Source of the DNA: Chitinivibrionales bacterium
GTDB lineage: Bacteria > Fibrobacterota > Chitinivibrionia > Chitinivibrionales > FEN-1185
Assembly (NCBI GenBank): GCA_035516255.1
Contig: DATJAL010000005.1
Span: 60,020 to 124,019, forward strand
DNA: 64,000 nucleotides
Direction of reading: 5' to 3'
The translations under genes were made by a program, and so were the position numbers. Positions 35,547 through 45,165 of this stretch are shown here, piece after piece (the first letter of the stretch is position 1; every line of letters begins with the position of its first letter). A model generated the notes under the pieces. It was not told the DNA's origin. It did no database searches and was given only the letters and a program-made list of their open reading frames with translations.

Positions 35547-37508
35547 TTACGGCGTTGACGCCGGTCCGGGCGGCGGATTGATGGGCAGCACCACCGGCTT
35601 TCGCGGCGCCTGCGCGAAGTCGAAGTCCCGGATGAGCTCGCCCAGCTGCGGCATGGCCTCCCGGACGGTCGGCCTCGAATCCGCACGGCCGTCCGTCGCC
35701 GGATCAAGCCTCGCACCTGTCAAGAAAATGTCCTCGACGAATTTCAGGTAGGCGTCGTGGCTCAGGAGCTGGTGATCGATGAACCCCTTCCGCGCATAGG
35801 GGCTTATCACCATCGCCGGCACGCGCAGCCCGTAGCCGTTCTGGTCCACCTTCGGCGGCGCGACATGGTCGTAGAAGCCGCCCCAGTCGTCCCAGGAAAG
35901 GAATATCACGGTACTGTCCCACAGCGGACTCTGCATCACCGCGTTGATCAATCCGGTCACGTACGCCTGTCCGGCATGCACCGAGGCCGGAGGATGTTCG
36001 CTGATGGCGTCCTCCGGGCATATCCAGCACACCGACGGCAGGGTGCCCGCCTTTGCGGCGGCGAAAAAGCTGTCGATCACCTGGATGTTTTTGAGCTGGT
36101 TGTTCTGGTGTACCGAGGTGAAATTGGGAAGCGGGTTCCAGATGCTCGGCACCTTCGCCTTGAGCGTGCCGGGTATGCACGTCTCGTCACCGTTTGGACA
36201 GTCGGGCTCGTAGCCTTCCGTGAGGTAATACGCCCAGGCGATCTTGTTCTTGTGCAGCAGGTAGGTGATTTCGGTCCATGCCCACTTTGCGGTATCGCCC
36301 ATCGAGGTCGTTCCGTTGCCCGGGTTGTCAATGTTGCTCACGCAGCTCATGGGATCGTTCGGGTCGGTGCATTTGGCGGACCATCCCGAGATCATGAAAA
36401 GGTGGTCGGGCAGGCTCCACGATTCGTTGGGTTCGAACAGACGGTCCTGCAGTACGAAGCTGTCGGCGTAGGTCCAGTAATTCGGAATTTCGCGGGCGTC
36501 GTGCCAGCCCATGACGTCGATGGTGCTGCCGCCGGTGCAGGCCGGATTGTTCGGATTGGTGCAGCCCTTGCTGCTGCGTTCGGCATTGATGATGAATCCG
36601 TCCATTTTTCCGTCGTCGATGCAGAGTACCGCGGCGGGGTTGCCGTGGGCGCCGCCGCCGTTGACATCGGCCGTGTCGTGATACGGTTTCTGGCAGGCAT
36701 TGATGATCGTATCGAGATTGCAAACCGTGGGAACGCCGTTCACCATGGGAATGCCGTCCGCGCCGGGAAAGGTTCCGAAGTAGTGGTCGAAGGAGCGGTT
36801 CTCCTGCATGATGACCACCACGTGCTTTATCTTGGCGCGCGCCGCGGAAAGATCATAGGACGTCGGCGTCAGGTAGATGATCAGGCTGTCCTGGGCCAAA
36901 CTTGTCAAAAGGCAATTTGCGGTATCGTATCCGGTTTTGAAGACGCGCAGGGTGTCAGCCAGCACGGCCGCCTCGGCGGCCTTGGAAAGCGGCTGCACCG
37001 CAACCGCGGCAGATATGCCCCGCGCACCCGCCCGCACCGTTTCCCTCATCGACATGAACGAGAACGTTTCGGTGATCGCCTGCGTCCGGATCTCGCACAC
37101 CAGAAGACCTGCCGGCAAGGGCCCGGGCGAGAGGTTGAAAATCCCCTTGTCCAAAAACCGGTTCATCGAGAAGACCCGCTTGCCCCGGAGATCGTGAATA
37201 CGGACGATCACCACGCCGGCCTTGTCGTTGCTGAACACGATGCGCCCGCGCTCAAAAGCGCTCTTGACGGCCGCGGCATGCGGCGTTTGCGACCCGTTGC
37301 GAACACCGTTGCCCGGGCGAGGTATCTGAAAACTTCCATCGGCCTTTGAGGTATCGGTCATTCCGGAGTTTTTGACAAGAGACAATGCCGCGGCCTTGAC
37401 AGGCGCGTCGGAATAGCGGTCGCGTACGTATCCGCTCAGGTTGACGGCGGTTTGCGCGGCGGCAATGCTGAAAGCCATCGCAATTACGACACAAATACGG
37501 TACATCAT
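35547..37508 (-). CDS. exported phosphoesterase (phospholipase C / acid phosphatase family, PF04185-like)
   Basis: 653 residues. Sec signal ([19 protein letters not shown]), then a carboxypeptidase-regulatory-like beta domain ([21 protein letters not shown] ... SFQIPRPG). A FlgD/sorting-like beta domain follows (about 85-155, [20 protein letters not shown]). The catalytic region is about 225-640: [25 protein letters not shown] (metal Asn/Glu block), [29 protein letters not shown] and [18 protein letters not shown]. The family hydrolyses phosphodiester or phosphomonoester substrates outside the cell. The sorting-like domain is internal, not C-terminal, which is unusual. ATG 37508 follows GGGAGGG. 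Confidence 0.88.
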   Translation of the reverse strand: MMYRICVVIAMAFSIAAAQTAVNLSGYVRDRYSDAPVKAAALSLVKNSGMTDTSKADGSFQIPRPGNGVRNGSQTPHAAAVKSAFERGRIVFSNDKAGVVIVRIHDLRGKRVFSMNRFLDKGIFNLSPGPLPAGLLVCEIRTQAITETFSFMSMRETVRAGARGISAAVAVQPLSKAAEAAVLADTLRVFKTGYDTANCLLTSLAQDSLIIYLTPTSYDLSAARAKIKHVVVIMQENRSFDHYFGTFPGADGIPMVNGVPTVCNLDTIINACQKPYHDTADVNGGGAHGNPAAVLCIDDGKMDGFIINAERSSKGCTNPNNPACTGGSTIDVMGWHDAREIPNYWTYADSFVLQDRLFEPNESWSLPDHLFMISGWSAKCTDPNDPMSCVSNIDNPGNGTTSMGDTAKWAWTEITYLLHKNKIAWAYYLTEGYEPDCPNGDETCIPGTLKAKVPSIWNPLPNFTSVHQNNQLKNIQVIDSFFAAAKAGTLPSVCWICPEDAISEHPPASVHAGQAYVTGLINAVMQSPLWDSTVIFLSWDDWGGFYDHVAPPKVDQNGYGLRVPAMVISPYARKGFIDHQLLSHDAYLKFVEDIFLTGARLDPATDGRADSRPTVREAMPQLGELIRDFDFAQAPRKPVVLPINPPPGPASTP

Positions 37509-37684
37509 GCGCCCTCCCTCAGGCCTATTAAATATATCCCATTCCTTGGAAGATAAAACGCCTTTTCTCATCGCCCTCCATGCAAGGCAATATAAGGTTT
37601 TTTTTCACCTTATGCTGCACCTTGTTCCTCCTCCTTTGCCCAACAAATGGGAACGGCCATTGTAATTCCAACGGTCAGGAAATA

Positions 37685-37718
37685 AAAAAGCCCACGCACC
37701 GGCTGGCTGGTGGGCTTA
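37685..37718 (-). terminator. intrinsic terminator downstream of the exported Cys-rich protein gene
   Basis: Minus strand AAGCCCAC paired with GTGGGCTT around an internal CCAGCC/GGC-rich loop, followed by TTTTTTATTT. It lies between 37756 and the phosphoesterase gene start, separating the two units. Confidence 0.75.
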
Positions 37719-37755
37719 AACGCCTTGTCACCCAAGTTTTATAAATATACGGTGG

Positions 37756-39129
37756 TCAATTGCCCCCGACAACAACGCGCTTCATGATTCCGTCCGGGGT
37801 CACAATGTAATAAACACCCGAGTAAAATTTTTTCGTAGCCAAGGCATTTGAACCGACACGGCGGCCCCTGATATCATAATAATACCGTATGCCTTCCAGC
37901 GGCACGCTGCGGTACTGCAAGCGGTTGCCGTGCAGCGGCGAAATGGTGCCGACGCTCGGGTTTATCCAAACCGCGGGATGGCTGAGCCTTTTCCCTCCGG
38001 TCAGGTGGAGAACCATGGTCCAGGTGTTGGTGGGGTAATGGACGAGCCATATGGTGCCCGAGTCCGGAAAACGGCTGCCGGCACATGAATCCGGGGGATT
38101 GCAATTGCCATAGGCAAGGCAATCACCATCGCCGACGAGGTAACTGGTGTCGTTGGAGTAGCACCAGTCCTTGAAATCCGACCAGAAATTACTTGAAAGA
38201 GAGCCCTGGCCATGAGTGGAGTCTTTGGGATTAAGGAACAAATATTTCTTTGGCGCCCAGTTTACGCTGACAGCCATGGTCTTTTCAAGAACAGCTTGGT
38301 ACCCGACCGCGGGCGCGGTCTTTTCCTGAAATGGGAGAAGAATAAAAGATTTATGCCTCAACAGACAGAATTCATCCGCCATGCACCCGCACCATTGGTC
38401 ATATCCGGCGTTGTTGCAGGTGATGTAGCCGTCATGGGTAATGGAGCACATGCAACCGAATGCCGGAAAATCATTGTTGGCGGGTACGTAGAAATCGGCG
38501 TCGGTGGCGGCGCCGGTGGCGGGCAGGGTGACCATCTTGGGGGCATAGTGCGCGTCATCGATCCTGGTGAAAAAATGGTTGCGGGCGCAGCCCATTGAAA
38601 ACTCGCATTGCTCATTGAATTGCGCGATGATATGGTCGGTGCCGAAGGTCGGCGCCGCACTTGCCGAAAAGGTGACGGGAACCGCGTGAACAACTTTGTC
38701 GCCGTTTTCCCGGTAAACCACCTCCAGTTTCCCGCTGGGGGCGCTCCACCAAAAGGTGCAGCTGCCGTCGCTGCCGGAGGGATTGGTGGCCGGGACAGAC
38801 GTCTTGAACTGGCCGTCGATGCGGATGAGTTTGACCCCGCCCGAATTATAAAGCACCCACTGACCGTCCTCGGTGATCTGGGTGCTGGTGGTATGATCAC
38901 CGGTGGTGTTTGGAATCAAGGTGGGGTTGTCCTGGTCCAGGGAAGACGTGTACAGGCCGCCGTTATTTGCGCCCGCAACAACGGTCCCCTTGACGGGAAG
39001 AACTGCCCCGGAATCAAGGTATTGCGTGATGTTTACTTTGCGGACAAATGCCGGACATGTCTGCGCCGAAGCCATGCCGGCGCAAACGAGAATGGCTCCC
39101 GCCAACAGAAATGCGTTGATCCTTCCCAT
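37756..39129 (-). CDS. exported protein of unknown function with C-terminal sorting-like segment
   Basis: 457 residues from ATG 39129 (GAGGAGG upstream). Sec signal MGRINAFLLAGAILVCAGMASAQ. The central region has repeated beta-propeller-like blocks (TQITEDGQWVLYNSGGVKLIRIDG, CSITHDGYITCNNAGYDQWCGCM) and many cysteines, probably in disulfides. The C-terminal 60 residues (YYYDIRGRRVGSNALATKKF, GVYYIVTPDGIMKRVVV) match the short sorting beta domain seen in other exported proteins of this window. Function unknown. Has its own terminator. Confidence 0.75.
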   Translation of the reverse strand: MGRINAFLLAGAILVCAGMASAQTCPAFVRKVNITQYLDSGAVLPVKGTVVAGANNGGLYTSSLDQDNPTLIPNTTGDHTTSTQITEDGQWVLYNSGGVKLIRIDGQFKTSVPATNPSGSDGSCTFWWSAPSGKLEVVYRENGDKVVHAVPVTFSASAAPTFGTDHIIAQFNEQCEFSMGCARNHFFTRIDDAHYAPKMVTLPATGAATDADFYVPANNDFPAFGCMCSITHDGYITCNNAGYDQWCGCMADEFCLLRHKSFILLPFQEKTAPAVGYQAVLEKTMAVSVNWAPKKYLFLNPKDSTHGQGSLSSNFWSDFKDWCYSNDTSYLVGDGDCLAYGNCNPPDSCAGSRFPDSGTIWLVHYPTNTWTMVLHLTGGKRLSHPAVWINPSVGTISPLHGNRLQYRSVPLEGIRYYYDIRGRRVGSNALATKKFYSGVYYIVTPDGIMKRVVVGGN

Positions 39130-39208
39130 GAGGCCTCCTCTTTTTTTGTTAATCGTTTTACTTATTGTAAAGGGGCGCGGCACCCGCGCCCCCGCAATCC
39201 GTTCCAGC

Positions 39209-42001
39209 TTATTTCAATACCACCACTTTCTTGACAAACGTTTTTCCCTGCTCAACCGCGCATCTCACAAAATACACGCCGTTGCCGCCTGCGCCGGACG
39301 CGCCGCCGGCGAGCTTCAGGGAATGCCAGCCTTCGGCCTGTTTCAACCGGTCGACATGCTTGACCACTCTTCCGCTTCCGTCAAGCACGTCGAACGTCAG
39401 CGTGGCGGCCACATTGAGGCAATACCGGAGCACGCGGCCCGACATGACCATCTGCACCTCCGCCTGCGACGCCAGGACGCGGCTCACCAGCGGCCTCAAC
39501 ACGGAAACCGGCGGGATGGGCGGAATCGGCACCGTGGTGAAGGTGGCCGTGCCCTGCCCGATCCCGGGCGACGTCGCCGTGACGGTCACGGAACCGTCCG
39601 TGAAGGTCGACCGCACCGCGATCTTGCACATGCCGCCCTCGGCCGTAAGCTCAGGGTCGAACGGCGCATGGTGATAGGCGCTGCCGCCCGAGGTGTTGTT
39701 GTCCGCGCCGCCGCAATAATAGCCGGGACCCGACACGCTGAACGTGACGTTGGGCGTTGACGTGGGACACCAGTTGCCCTGCGCATCGACGATGGTCGCA
39801 AGGATGATGGCCGCGTCCGTGCCGTTGGCCTGGATCTGGAACGTGGTGCCGTCGTCGGGCCGCACAATGGGCGGCATCACCGTGAGCTGGACATGGTCGG
39901 GCGCGCCCGCGGTCTTCTTCTCGTCAAAGCAGACCACGTTTCCGTTTGCGTCAAGTCCCTCGGCGCGCAGCGTGCCCGCGGCGAAAGCCACGTTCCACGA
40001 GCACTGCATGGGCAGCATCGCGGTGCCCACGGTGTCGGGATATGGCGTTTTGACGCCCTGGTCCGCACCGTTGATGAGCAGCCTTACGCTCGGGCAGTTT
40101 GAAAACACATTGACCGTGGCGCCGTTCTGCCAGTGACGCGCGAGGTTGACAACCGGTTTCACGGCGTAATTCGTCCAGCACGCCTGGTAGATCTTGTACA
40201 TCATCTTGGGAATGCGGCTCCAGTCCATCATGGCGGTGCCGAAGGACCTGCCCACGCCGTCCTCGCCCGGGGTCTCGGCCATGTACCACTGGACCAGGCC
40301 GAAGCAATGCGCCTTCTTGCTGTTTCTCCAGTTGTTGATGTACTCGCTCGCCTCGTTGATCTCGTTGTCGTAATCAAACCTGAATCCCCGGCTGTTTCCG
40401 CTCCACGACTCGGCGCCCCACGACGGAATGTTGGGGTAATTGATCTGATGAAACGGCACCTCGCAGCCGGTTCCCGAACAGGAAATGATGCTCACGATCC
40501 CCGCGTTGAACATGGGCACGGCGAGCCAGTATCCGCGGTCAGACATCGCGCGCGTGTTGACAGGGTCCCACACGCTGTCCACGTAGACGCGGAGGTACCG
40601 CTCGAGCGTGCTGTCGATCGGGCCGTTGCTCACTTCCCATGCAATAATAGAGGGGTTGTTCCGGTCGCGAACTTCCAAGTCCCTGTGCAGCATCTTCTTG
40701 ACAGGGACCTTGCTGATCGGGTTGTTGATATATACGGTTTGTAAATTCCCCTCGATGTCGCCGCTCGGCTGCATGAGCATGATGCCGTACGCGTCGCAGG
40801 CCTCCACGAACTCGTGGCTGGTGCTCGCGTGGCCGGGCCTCCACAGGTTTCCGCCGCAGTCGGCCATGATCTTCGCGTCACGCCACTGCACCTCTGCGGG
40901 GACGGCGGAGCCGAGGGCCGGGTAATCGTACCGTGACGCACCACCCCACAGGTAATGCGGGTGGCCGTTGAAAAGCGGGAAATCCTTGTTCCACGTGATC
41001 ACGCGGATGCCGAGCGGGCTTCTGAAAATGTCAACCACCGCCCCGCCGATCTGCACGATGTGGTAGACCTTGTACATATACGGCTTGCCGTAGATGCTGT
41101 TGTTCGGATACCACAGGTGCGGGCCCGCGACGTCGCCGGTCTGGTCGAACACGAAGCCGCTGTCGGCCGGGATGGTCTGCGTCTTGTCCATGGAAAGCAC
41201 CACGACGTTGGCGGAATCGACCACCTTGGTGGTGAGTGTCACCGTCTGCGCCGCCCCGCTCTCGTTGGTCACGTGCGTGAGGACCCTCAGCGTGGCCGAT
41301 GCGTCCGACGCGCTCACGGTGGCCACATACGTCCCCCAGTTATTGACGACGGAATATACGTTTTCCGGAATGTAAACCTTGTTGGTCACGTGCATGTACA
41401 CGGGCCGAAACAGCCCGCCGTCGCCCATGCCGTATTTGTAGGCCTCGGCGAAACCCGGGTCGTTGTAGAACCCGCCGCCGGTGTTGCTCACCTTGACCGC
41501 CAGGACATTGTCGGCGCCGCCGAACAGGACATACGGCGTGATGTCAACGATGAAGCCGACAAACCCGACCACATGCGTAGCGCTGGGATTGCACGTGTCG
41601 TTGCCCTTGCAAAACGTGCCGTTGATGTACACGGCCGCGCCCTGGTGCGCTCCCCCGAACTCCACGAATATCTTGTGGCCGGAATACGAATTGTCAAGCG
41701 TAAAGTGTTTCCGGTACCACGTGGTCGCGCCCAGGTTGTTGTCCGGGCCGCCCGCGGCCATGTTCAGAAACGAGCAGGAATCGTCCCACGTGTAGGGAAT
41801 TCCCACGGTGCGCCACCCCGCGTCGTTGAAACCCGGGCTCTGCGGGTTGCCCCCGACGTCGTTTCTCACGAACTTCCACGGCGTTGCGCCCAGGTTGATC
41901 TTGAGCCTGATGCCTGGGTCCGGCGTGTAGGTCTCTGCCCAGCATATCGAGGCAGCCAGCATGAGGCCACCTATACCAGCAATAATTATTTTTTTGAACA
42001 T
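39209..42001 (-). CDS. exported glycoside hydrolase family 2-like protein
   Basis: 930 residues. Sec signal (1-22), then GH2 sugar-binding jelly roll (LGATPWKFVRNDVGG ... WDDSCSFLNM ... TTWYRKHFTLDNSYSG), an Ig-like domain (about 225-330), and a TIM barrel (about 335-640; LFNGHPHYLWGGASRYDYPALG, GGNLWRPGHASTSHEFVEACDAYGI). Ig-like domains and a C-terminal sorting-type beta domain (FDVLDGSGRVVKHVDR ... GVYFVRCAVEQG) follow. At the position of the GH2 acid/base Glu the protein reads AWEVSNGP instead of xxNE, near residue 459. A TTGACA/TATATT promoter lies at 42075-42103. Likely acts on plant or microbial polysaccharide, if active. Confidence 0.88.
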   Translation of the reverse strand: MFKKIIIAGIGGLMLAASICWAETYTPDPGIRLKINLGATPWKFVRNDVGGNPQSPGFNDAGWRTVGIPYTWDDSCSFLNMAAGGPDNNLGATTWYRKHFTLDNSYSGHKIFVEFGGAHQGAAVYINGTFCKGNDTCNPSATHVVGFVGFIVDITPYVLFGGADNVLAVKVSNTGGGFYNDPGFAEAYKYGMGDGGLFRPVYMHVTNKVYIPENVYSVVNNWGTYVATVSASDASATLRVLTHVTNESGAAQTVTLTTKVVDSANVVVLSMDKTQTIPADSGFVFDQTGDVAGPHLWYPNNSIYGKPYMYKVYHIVQIGGAVVDIFRSPLGIRVITWNKDFPLFNGHPHYLWGGASRYDYPALGSAVPAEVQWRDAKIMADCGGNLWRPGHASTSHEFVEACDAYGIMLMQPSGDIEGNLQTVYINNPISKVPVKKMLHRDLEVRDRNNPSIIAWEVSNGPIDSTLERYLRVYVDSVWDPVNTRAMSDRGYWLAVPMFNAGIVSIISCSGTGCEVPFHQINYPNIPSWGAESWSGNSRGFRFDYDNEINEASEYINNWRNSKKAHCFGLVQWYMAETPGEDGVGRSFGTAMMDWSRIPKMMYKIYQACWTNYAVKPVVNLARHWQNGATVNVFSNCPSVRLLINGADQGVKTPYPDTVGTAMLPMQCSWNVAFAAGTLRAEGLDANGNVVCFDEKKTAGAPDHVQLTVMPPIVRPDDGTTFQIQANGTDAAIILATIVDAQGNWCPTSTPNVTFSVSGPGYYCGGADNNTSGGSAYHHAPFDPELTAEGGMCKIAVRSTFTDGSVTVTATSPGIGQGTATFTTVPIPPIPPVSVLRPLVSRVLASQAEVQMVMSGRVLRYCLNVAATLTFDVLDGSGRVVKHVDRLKQAEGWHSLKLAGGASGAGGNGVYFVRCAVEQGKTFVKKVVVLK

Positions 42002-42074
42002 GGTAACGTCTCCCCCTCTTGAAAATGACGTTAATCGCTTAATTGGTTGTTTTCAATTATGGCTGCACATGCAA

Positions 42075-42103
42075 AATATAAGGTATAATGGGGGGTTTGT
42101 CAA
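42075..42103 (-). promoter_or_regulatory. sigma70-type promoter of the GH2 gene
   Basis: Minus strand TTGACA (42098-42103), 17-bp spacer, TATATT (42075-42080), about 70 bp upstream of the GH2 start. A near-consensus match, seen directly. Confidence 0.7.
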
Positions 42104-42258
42104 CACCAACAAAATTTAAGAATGAGGCTTAATCCGCAATGTTTTCTTTCCCGGTTAAGAAATATTGGAACAGGAATTGTGGATTTCACTTAATAATGGA
42201 TAAAATGACTGCTTGGATGAACTTAAAAAAGTTGTTTTCACGGCAGCAGCCATATGGA

Positions 42259-42336
42259 GATAACCGCAGACAGATCTGGAAGATGGCTAAGGGTGTTTGC
42301 AAATGCGGAAGGTCATGATTTAGCGCGTTGTTATAC
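42259..42336 (-). repeat. attC-like site 1, truncated, distal end of the array
   Basis: The right half (GTGTTTGCAAATGCGG...TCATGATTTAGCGCG, then GTTATAC at 42330-42336) is identical in kind to the other sites. The left half is missing and replaced by a short GATAACC. About 78 bp against about 138 in full copies. The gap 42002-42401 holds this site and the GH2 promoter only. Confidence 0.6.
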
Positions 42337-42401
42337 CCTCTTTGATTCTGTCTTTCCTGAATCCCAATTTGAATTTATTGTATTGATTATCTGATATTAA
42401 T

Positions 42402-42647
42402 TCAATGTTCAGCTTTCCAATCCCATTTGTCATGAGTTACTCGAATTTCCTTAATTTCTTCCTCTGAAAAAGGAATTCCGACGTATCCCCTAATTTGTGT
42501 GATAAATCCACCGGAATGGATGGCCTGCTTAAATTCCCTTCCATCCTTCAGAATTACGGTAACAACCTGATAATCCATTCCTGTTTCCGTTTGATCGAGG
42601 AGTACTTGTGCCCATTTGTCCGATAATCTTAGCATTTCATTTTGCAT
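42402..42647 (-). CDS. integron cassette protein, unknown
   Basis: 81 residues from the ATG at 42647. A longer frame to 42794 reads through the attC and the IS end and is rejected. Sequence MQNEMLRLSDKWAQVLLDQ then YQVVTVILKDGREFKQAIHS and a conserved-looking IRGYVGIPFSEEEIKEIRVT, ending HDKWDWK. Compact alpha/beta protein with no transmembrane segment. Function unknown. Lies between attC-like sites 1 and 2. Confidence 0.65.
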   Translation of the reverse strand: MQNEMLRLSDKWAQVLLDQTETGMDYQVVTVILKDGREFKQAIHSGGFITQIRGYVGIPFSEEEIKEIRVTHDKWDWKAEH

Positions 42648-42774
42648 TTCTAATTTTGGGTATAACGCCGCGCTAATATGCCGGACTACGACCGCATTTT
42701 CTCTCCGCAAACCACCAATCTTATATGAAGAACCAACCGCCCGTGAACAACAGGTGCTTGCAGATGCGGACGGT

Positions 42775-43983
42775 TGTATTGATATAGTATTCACCTGACA
42801 CTTGACCAGAAAAGTGTGGTCATAGTTCCTCTGTCGAGTATTTTGGTTTTGCGGAACTAAAATTACTCAAAAGGAGGTGTTCTATGACCACGGAAGGGAA
42901 AATAGCTCGTCGCAAGCTAAGTCTCCTCGAACTTGCTTCTGACATGGCCAATGTTTCCAGGGCGTGTCGTATCATGGGCTATTCACGCCAGCAGTTCTAT
43001 GAGATCCGTCGCAACTATCAGACCTATGGCTCCAAAGGCCTTTTAGACCGGATTCCAGGCCCTCGGGGACCACATCCTAACCGCGTGAGTGAAGAGATCG
43101 AAAAGGCTATCCTTGAGCATTGCTTGCATTATCCCACTCAAGGCTGCATTCGTGTCTCGCAGGAACTGCAGCTCAAAGGCACCAACGTCAGTTCCGGTGG
43201 AATTCGAGGTGTATGGAGCCGGAACAATCTTCTAACGAAGCATGAGCGGCTGTTGCGTCTGGAAAAGGCCGTCAGCAAGACAAAGTTCCAACTTACTGAA
43301 CAACAAGTGCGACTCCTGGAACACTTCAGCCCAGAATTTCGTGAACGGCATATTCAGACGTCCGCCCCAGGAGAACTGGTTGCCGTTGATACGTTCATGG
43401 TTGGCTCTCTCAAGGGCATTGGACGAATCTATTTGCAAACAGCGATTGATTGCTATTCACGATACAGTTGGGCTCGGTTGTACACGAACAAGCTTCCTGT
43501 AACCGCAGTGCACTTGCTCAACACAGATGTTCTGCCTTTCTTTGAGAAGCATAGATGCCCGATACAGACGGTCCTGAGCGACAACGGCCGTGAGTTCTGC
43601 GGTCGCCCGGAAAGGCATCCGTATGAACTCTTCCTGCAGCTCGAAGGAATAGAACACAGAAAAACACCTATACGGCGTCCGCAAAGCAATGGTTTTATTG
43701 AACGGTTACACAGGACCCTTCTTGACGAACACTTCCGCACCAAGGGACGAGAGAAGTGGTACGAAAGCCTGGAACCGATGCAGAAAGATCTCGATGTCTA
43801 TCTCATCCACTACAACACCAAACGTCCGCATCAAGGCCGTAACATGAACGGACGGACGCCAATACATGTATTTTCACAAGGTGTCAAAGAGCTCAAGGAA
43901 ATGAACAAAAACATCAAGAAAAAAGCAGCATAAATCTCAATGCTTGACAGAGGCAACTGTCAGGTGAATACCATCACTGTACA
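42775..43983 (+). mobile_element. IS481-family insertion sequence inside an attC-like site
   Basis: 1209 bp. Terminal inverted repeats of about 26 bp start TGTA at both ends and share a perfect inner 13 bp (TATTCACCTGACA at 42788-42800, TGTCAGGTGAATA at 43958-43970). It is flanked by a perfect 7-bp direct repeat GGACGGT (42768-42774 and 43984-43990), the target-site duplication. It contains one intact transposase gene. The perfect duplication suggests a recent insertion. Confidence 0.9.
42884..43933 (+). CDS. IS481-family transposase
   Basis: 349 residues with an N-terminal helix-turn-helix (MANVSRACRIMGYSRQQFYE) and a second HTH-like region up to about 110, then an rve-type DDE integrase core. 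The catalytic residues are Asp in LVAVDTFMVGS (near 167), Asp in VLSDNGREFCG (near 227) and Glu in SNGFIERLHRTLLDEHF (near 263). It ends with the typical YNTKRPHQGRNMNGRTP. The ATG follows AAAGGAGG. Complete and apparently functional; the only plus-strand gene in this stretch. Confidence 0.93.
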   Translation: MTTEGKIARRKLSLLELASDMANVSRACRIMGYSRQQFYEIRRNYQTYGSKGLLDRIPGPRGPHPNRVSEEIEKAILEHCLHYPTQGCIRVSQELQLKGTNVSSGGIRGVWSRNNLLTKHERLLRLEKAVSKTKFQLTEQQVRLLEHFSPEFRERHIQTSAPGELVAVDTFMVGSLKGIGRIYLQTAIDCYSRYSWARLYTNKLPVTAVHLLNTDVLPFFEKHRCPIQTVLSDNGREFCGRPERHPYELFLQLEGIEHRKTPIRRPQSNGFIERLHRTLLDEHFRTKGREKWYESLEPMQKDLDVYLIHYNTKRPHQGRNMNGRTPIHVFSQGVKELKEMNKNIKKKAA

Positions 43984-44007
43984 GGACGGTCATGATTTAG
44001 CGCGTTG

Positions 44008-44532
44008 TTAGAAATTGTATCCTAATTTCAGTGCAAATGATGGTTGTAAAGTAAAATTGCCGTTTGGATATATCACGTATTCGTATGGTTTTAAAATATG
44101 CTCAATAAAGAAACCACCAAATATAGACAAAGTAATTTTGGAAAACGTAAAACTTGGATTTATTCTTAATCCATAATCCAATTCAAATTGTGTTTCACGT
44201 AATGTATCTTCATAAATTTTGTCAAAATAGCCAGTTGTGACAATCAAATCTGATCCTAATTCAAATATTCTCTTTTTAATAAAAATGTATCCAAATGACA
44301 AGCTTGGAGCAATATAGAATTTGTAATTATAATAATAATTATTCCAGTTACAAAATAGTACTGAAGCAAGAATGTGAGGCGAAAAAGCAATATAAAAATT
44401 ATTAATATTTCTTTGGTATTCAATTCCAAATAAATCTGGATATCCCAATTCCAATGATATTCTATTATCTTTCCCAAATAGATTGCTGCTAAGAATTGAA
44501 ATGAGGAAAATAATAAGGATACTTTTTCTCAT
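44008..44532 (-). CDS. exported beta-barrel-like cassette protein, unknown
   Basis: 174 residues. Signal peptide MRKSILIIFLISILSSNLFG, then alternating amphipathic strands (ISLELGYPDLFGIEYQRN, FYIAFSPHILASVLF, FTLQPSFALKLGYNF) ending in a terminal Phe, the pattern of a small outer-membrane beta-barrel. The stop codon lies inside the attC-like core (44008-44010), normal for cassette genes. AAAGGAAAA precedes the ATG. AT-rich. No family recognised. Confidence 0.75.
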   Translation of the reverse strand: MRKSILIIFLISILSSNLFGKDNRISLELGYPDLFGIEYQRNINNFYIAFSPHILASVLFCNWNNYYYNYKFYIAPSLSFGYIFIKKRIFELGSDLIVTTGYFDKIYEDTLRETQFELDYGLRINPSFTFSKITLSIFGGFFIEHILKPYEYVIYPNGNFTLQPSFALKLGYNF

Positions 44533-44552
44533 TCTATTTTCCTTTTTCTAAT

Positions 44553-44646
44553 TGCTAACGTGCGGTTAACCTGCCGACGCGGGAAACGCGACCAAGGGGA
44601 GCGTTTGGGTCCCGCGTTCGGTCATGGGTTGAACCGCTTGTTATAG
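44553..44646 (-). repeat. attC-like site 3 (different subtype)
   Basis: About 94 bp: GCTAACGTGCGGTTAACC on one end pairs with GGTTGAACCGC...GTTATAG on the other, with an inner GACGCGGGA / TCCCGCGTTC stem. Core ends fit attC, but the sequence is unrelated to sites 1, 2, 4 and 5, so this cassette came from another integron pool. Confidence 0.7.
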
Positions 44647-44657
44647 CCCTTTTCTTG

Positions 44658-45152
44658 TCAAGGTCCCATTATTTGAGTTAGAAATTCATTCGGAATGTAG
44701 TCAACAATGTCCAATTTCAATTCTTCCTTAACAAACCGGGTAATAAATGCCATTGCATTTTCAATATGAAATGAAGCATCGTCAGCACTTGGGTTTGAAT
44801 ATTTGTGTTGAATACTATTTCTTTCTTCATGCAGTAATTCCAGATTTGGCTTTTCAGGAATAACACAATGCAATTCTTTCTCAATAATATCGTAGGCTCC
44901 CCAAATTGTGATGGTCTCTTTCGGCCCTTTATAGATTGATTTGCCGCCAATTCGGACTCTTTCTTTCAGTAATAGCTCGATTGATTGATCCACATGCAAT
45001 AAGGCAAATTTCATATCAGTAGTAGTATCGCTACGCAGAAAGTGCCAAAGACCATGCTCTAAAACTTCAAAAGCCGACCTGAGAATTGGGGATAATGAGG
45101 TTTTTAAGGAGCCACGAGGCGGAGATGCGGCCGCAACTCTTTTTGTGCGCAT
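44658..45152 (-). CDS. HEPN-domain protein (putative RNase toxin) in a cassette
   Basis: 164 residues, mostly helical. MKFALLHVDQSIELLLKERV is the usual HEPN helix. The catalytic-type motif R111-N-S-I-Q-H116 (ERNSIQHKYSNPS) fits Rx4-6H, the RNase signature of HEPN toxins and defence proteins. The family cuts RNA, usually under control of a partner. ATG 45152 has AGGAG that overlaps the stop of the upstream gene (45166), so the two are translationally coupled. A TTG at 45161 is a possible alternative start. Toxic activity is inference. Confidence 0.7.
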   Translation of the reverse strand: MRTKRVAAASPPRGSLKTSLSPILRSAFEVLEHGLWHFLRSDTTTDMKFALLHVDQSIELLLKERVRIGGKSIYKGPKETITIWGAYDIIEKELHCVIPEKPNLELLHEERNSIQHKYSNPSADDASFHIENAMAFITRFVKEELKLDIVDYIPNEFLTQIMGP

Positions 45153-45165
45153 ATAAAGCAAGCTC

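Larger units (their letters stand above)
42660..44013 (-). repeat. attC-like site 2, split by an IS element
   Basis: Left part 42660-42774 (GTATAACGCCGCGCTAATATGCC...GATGCGGACGGT) and right part 43984-44013 (GGACGGTCATGATTTAGCGCG, then GTTAGAA). Removing 42775-43983 and one copy of GGACGGT rejoins them into a full site identical in layout to sites 4 and 5. Confidence 0.75.

Noticed and set aside
35757..37349. 530-codon plus-strand frame
   Set aside because: Antisense of the phosphoesterase gene; no domain recognised in it.
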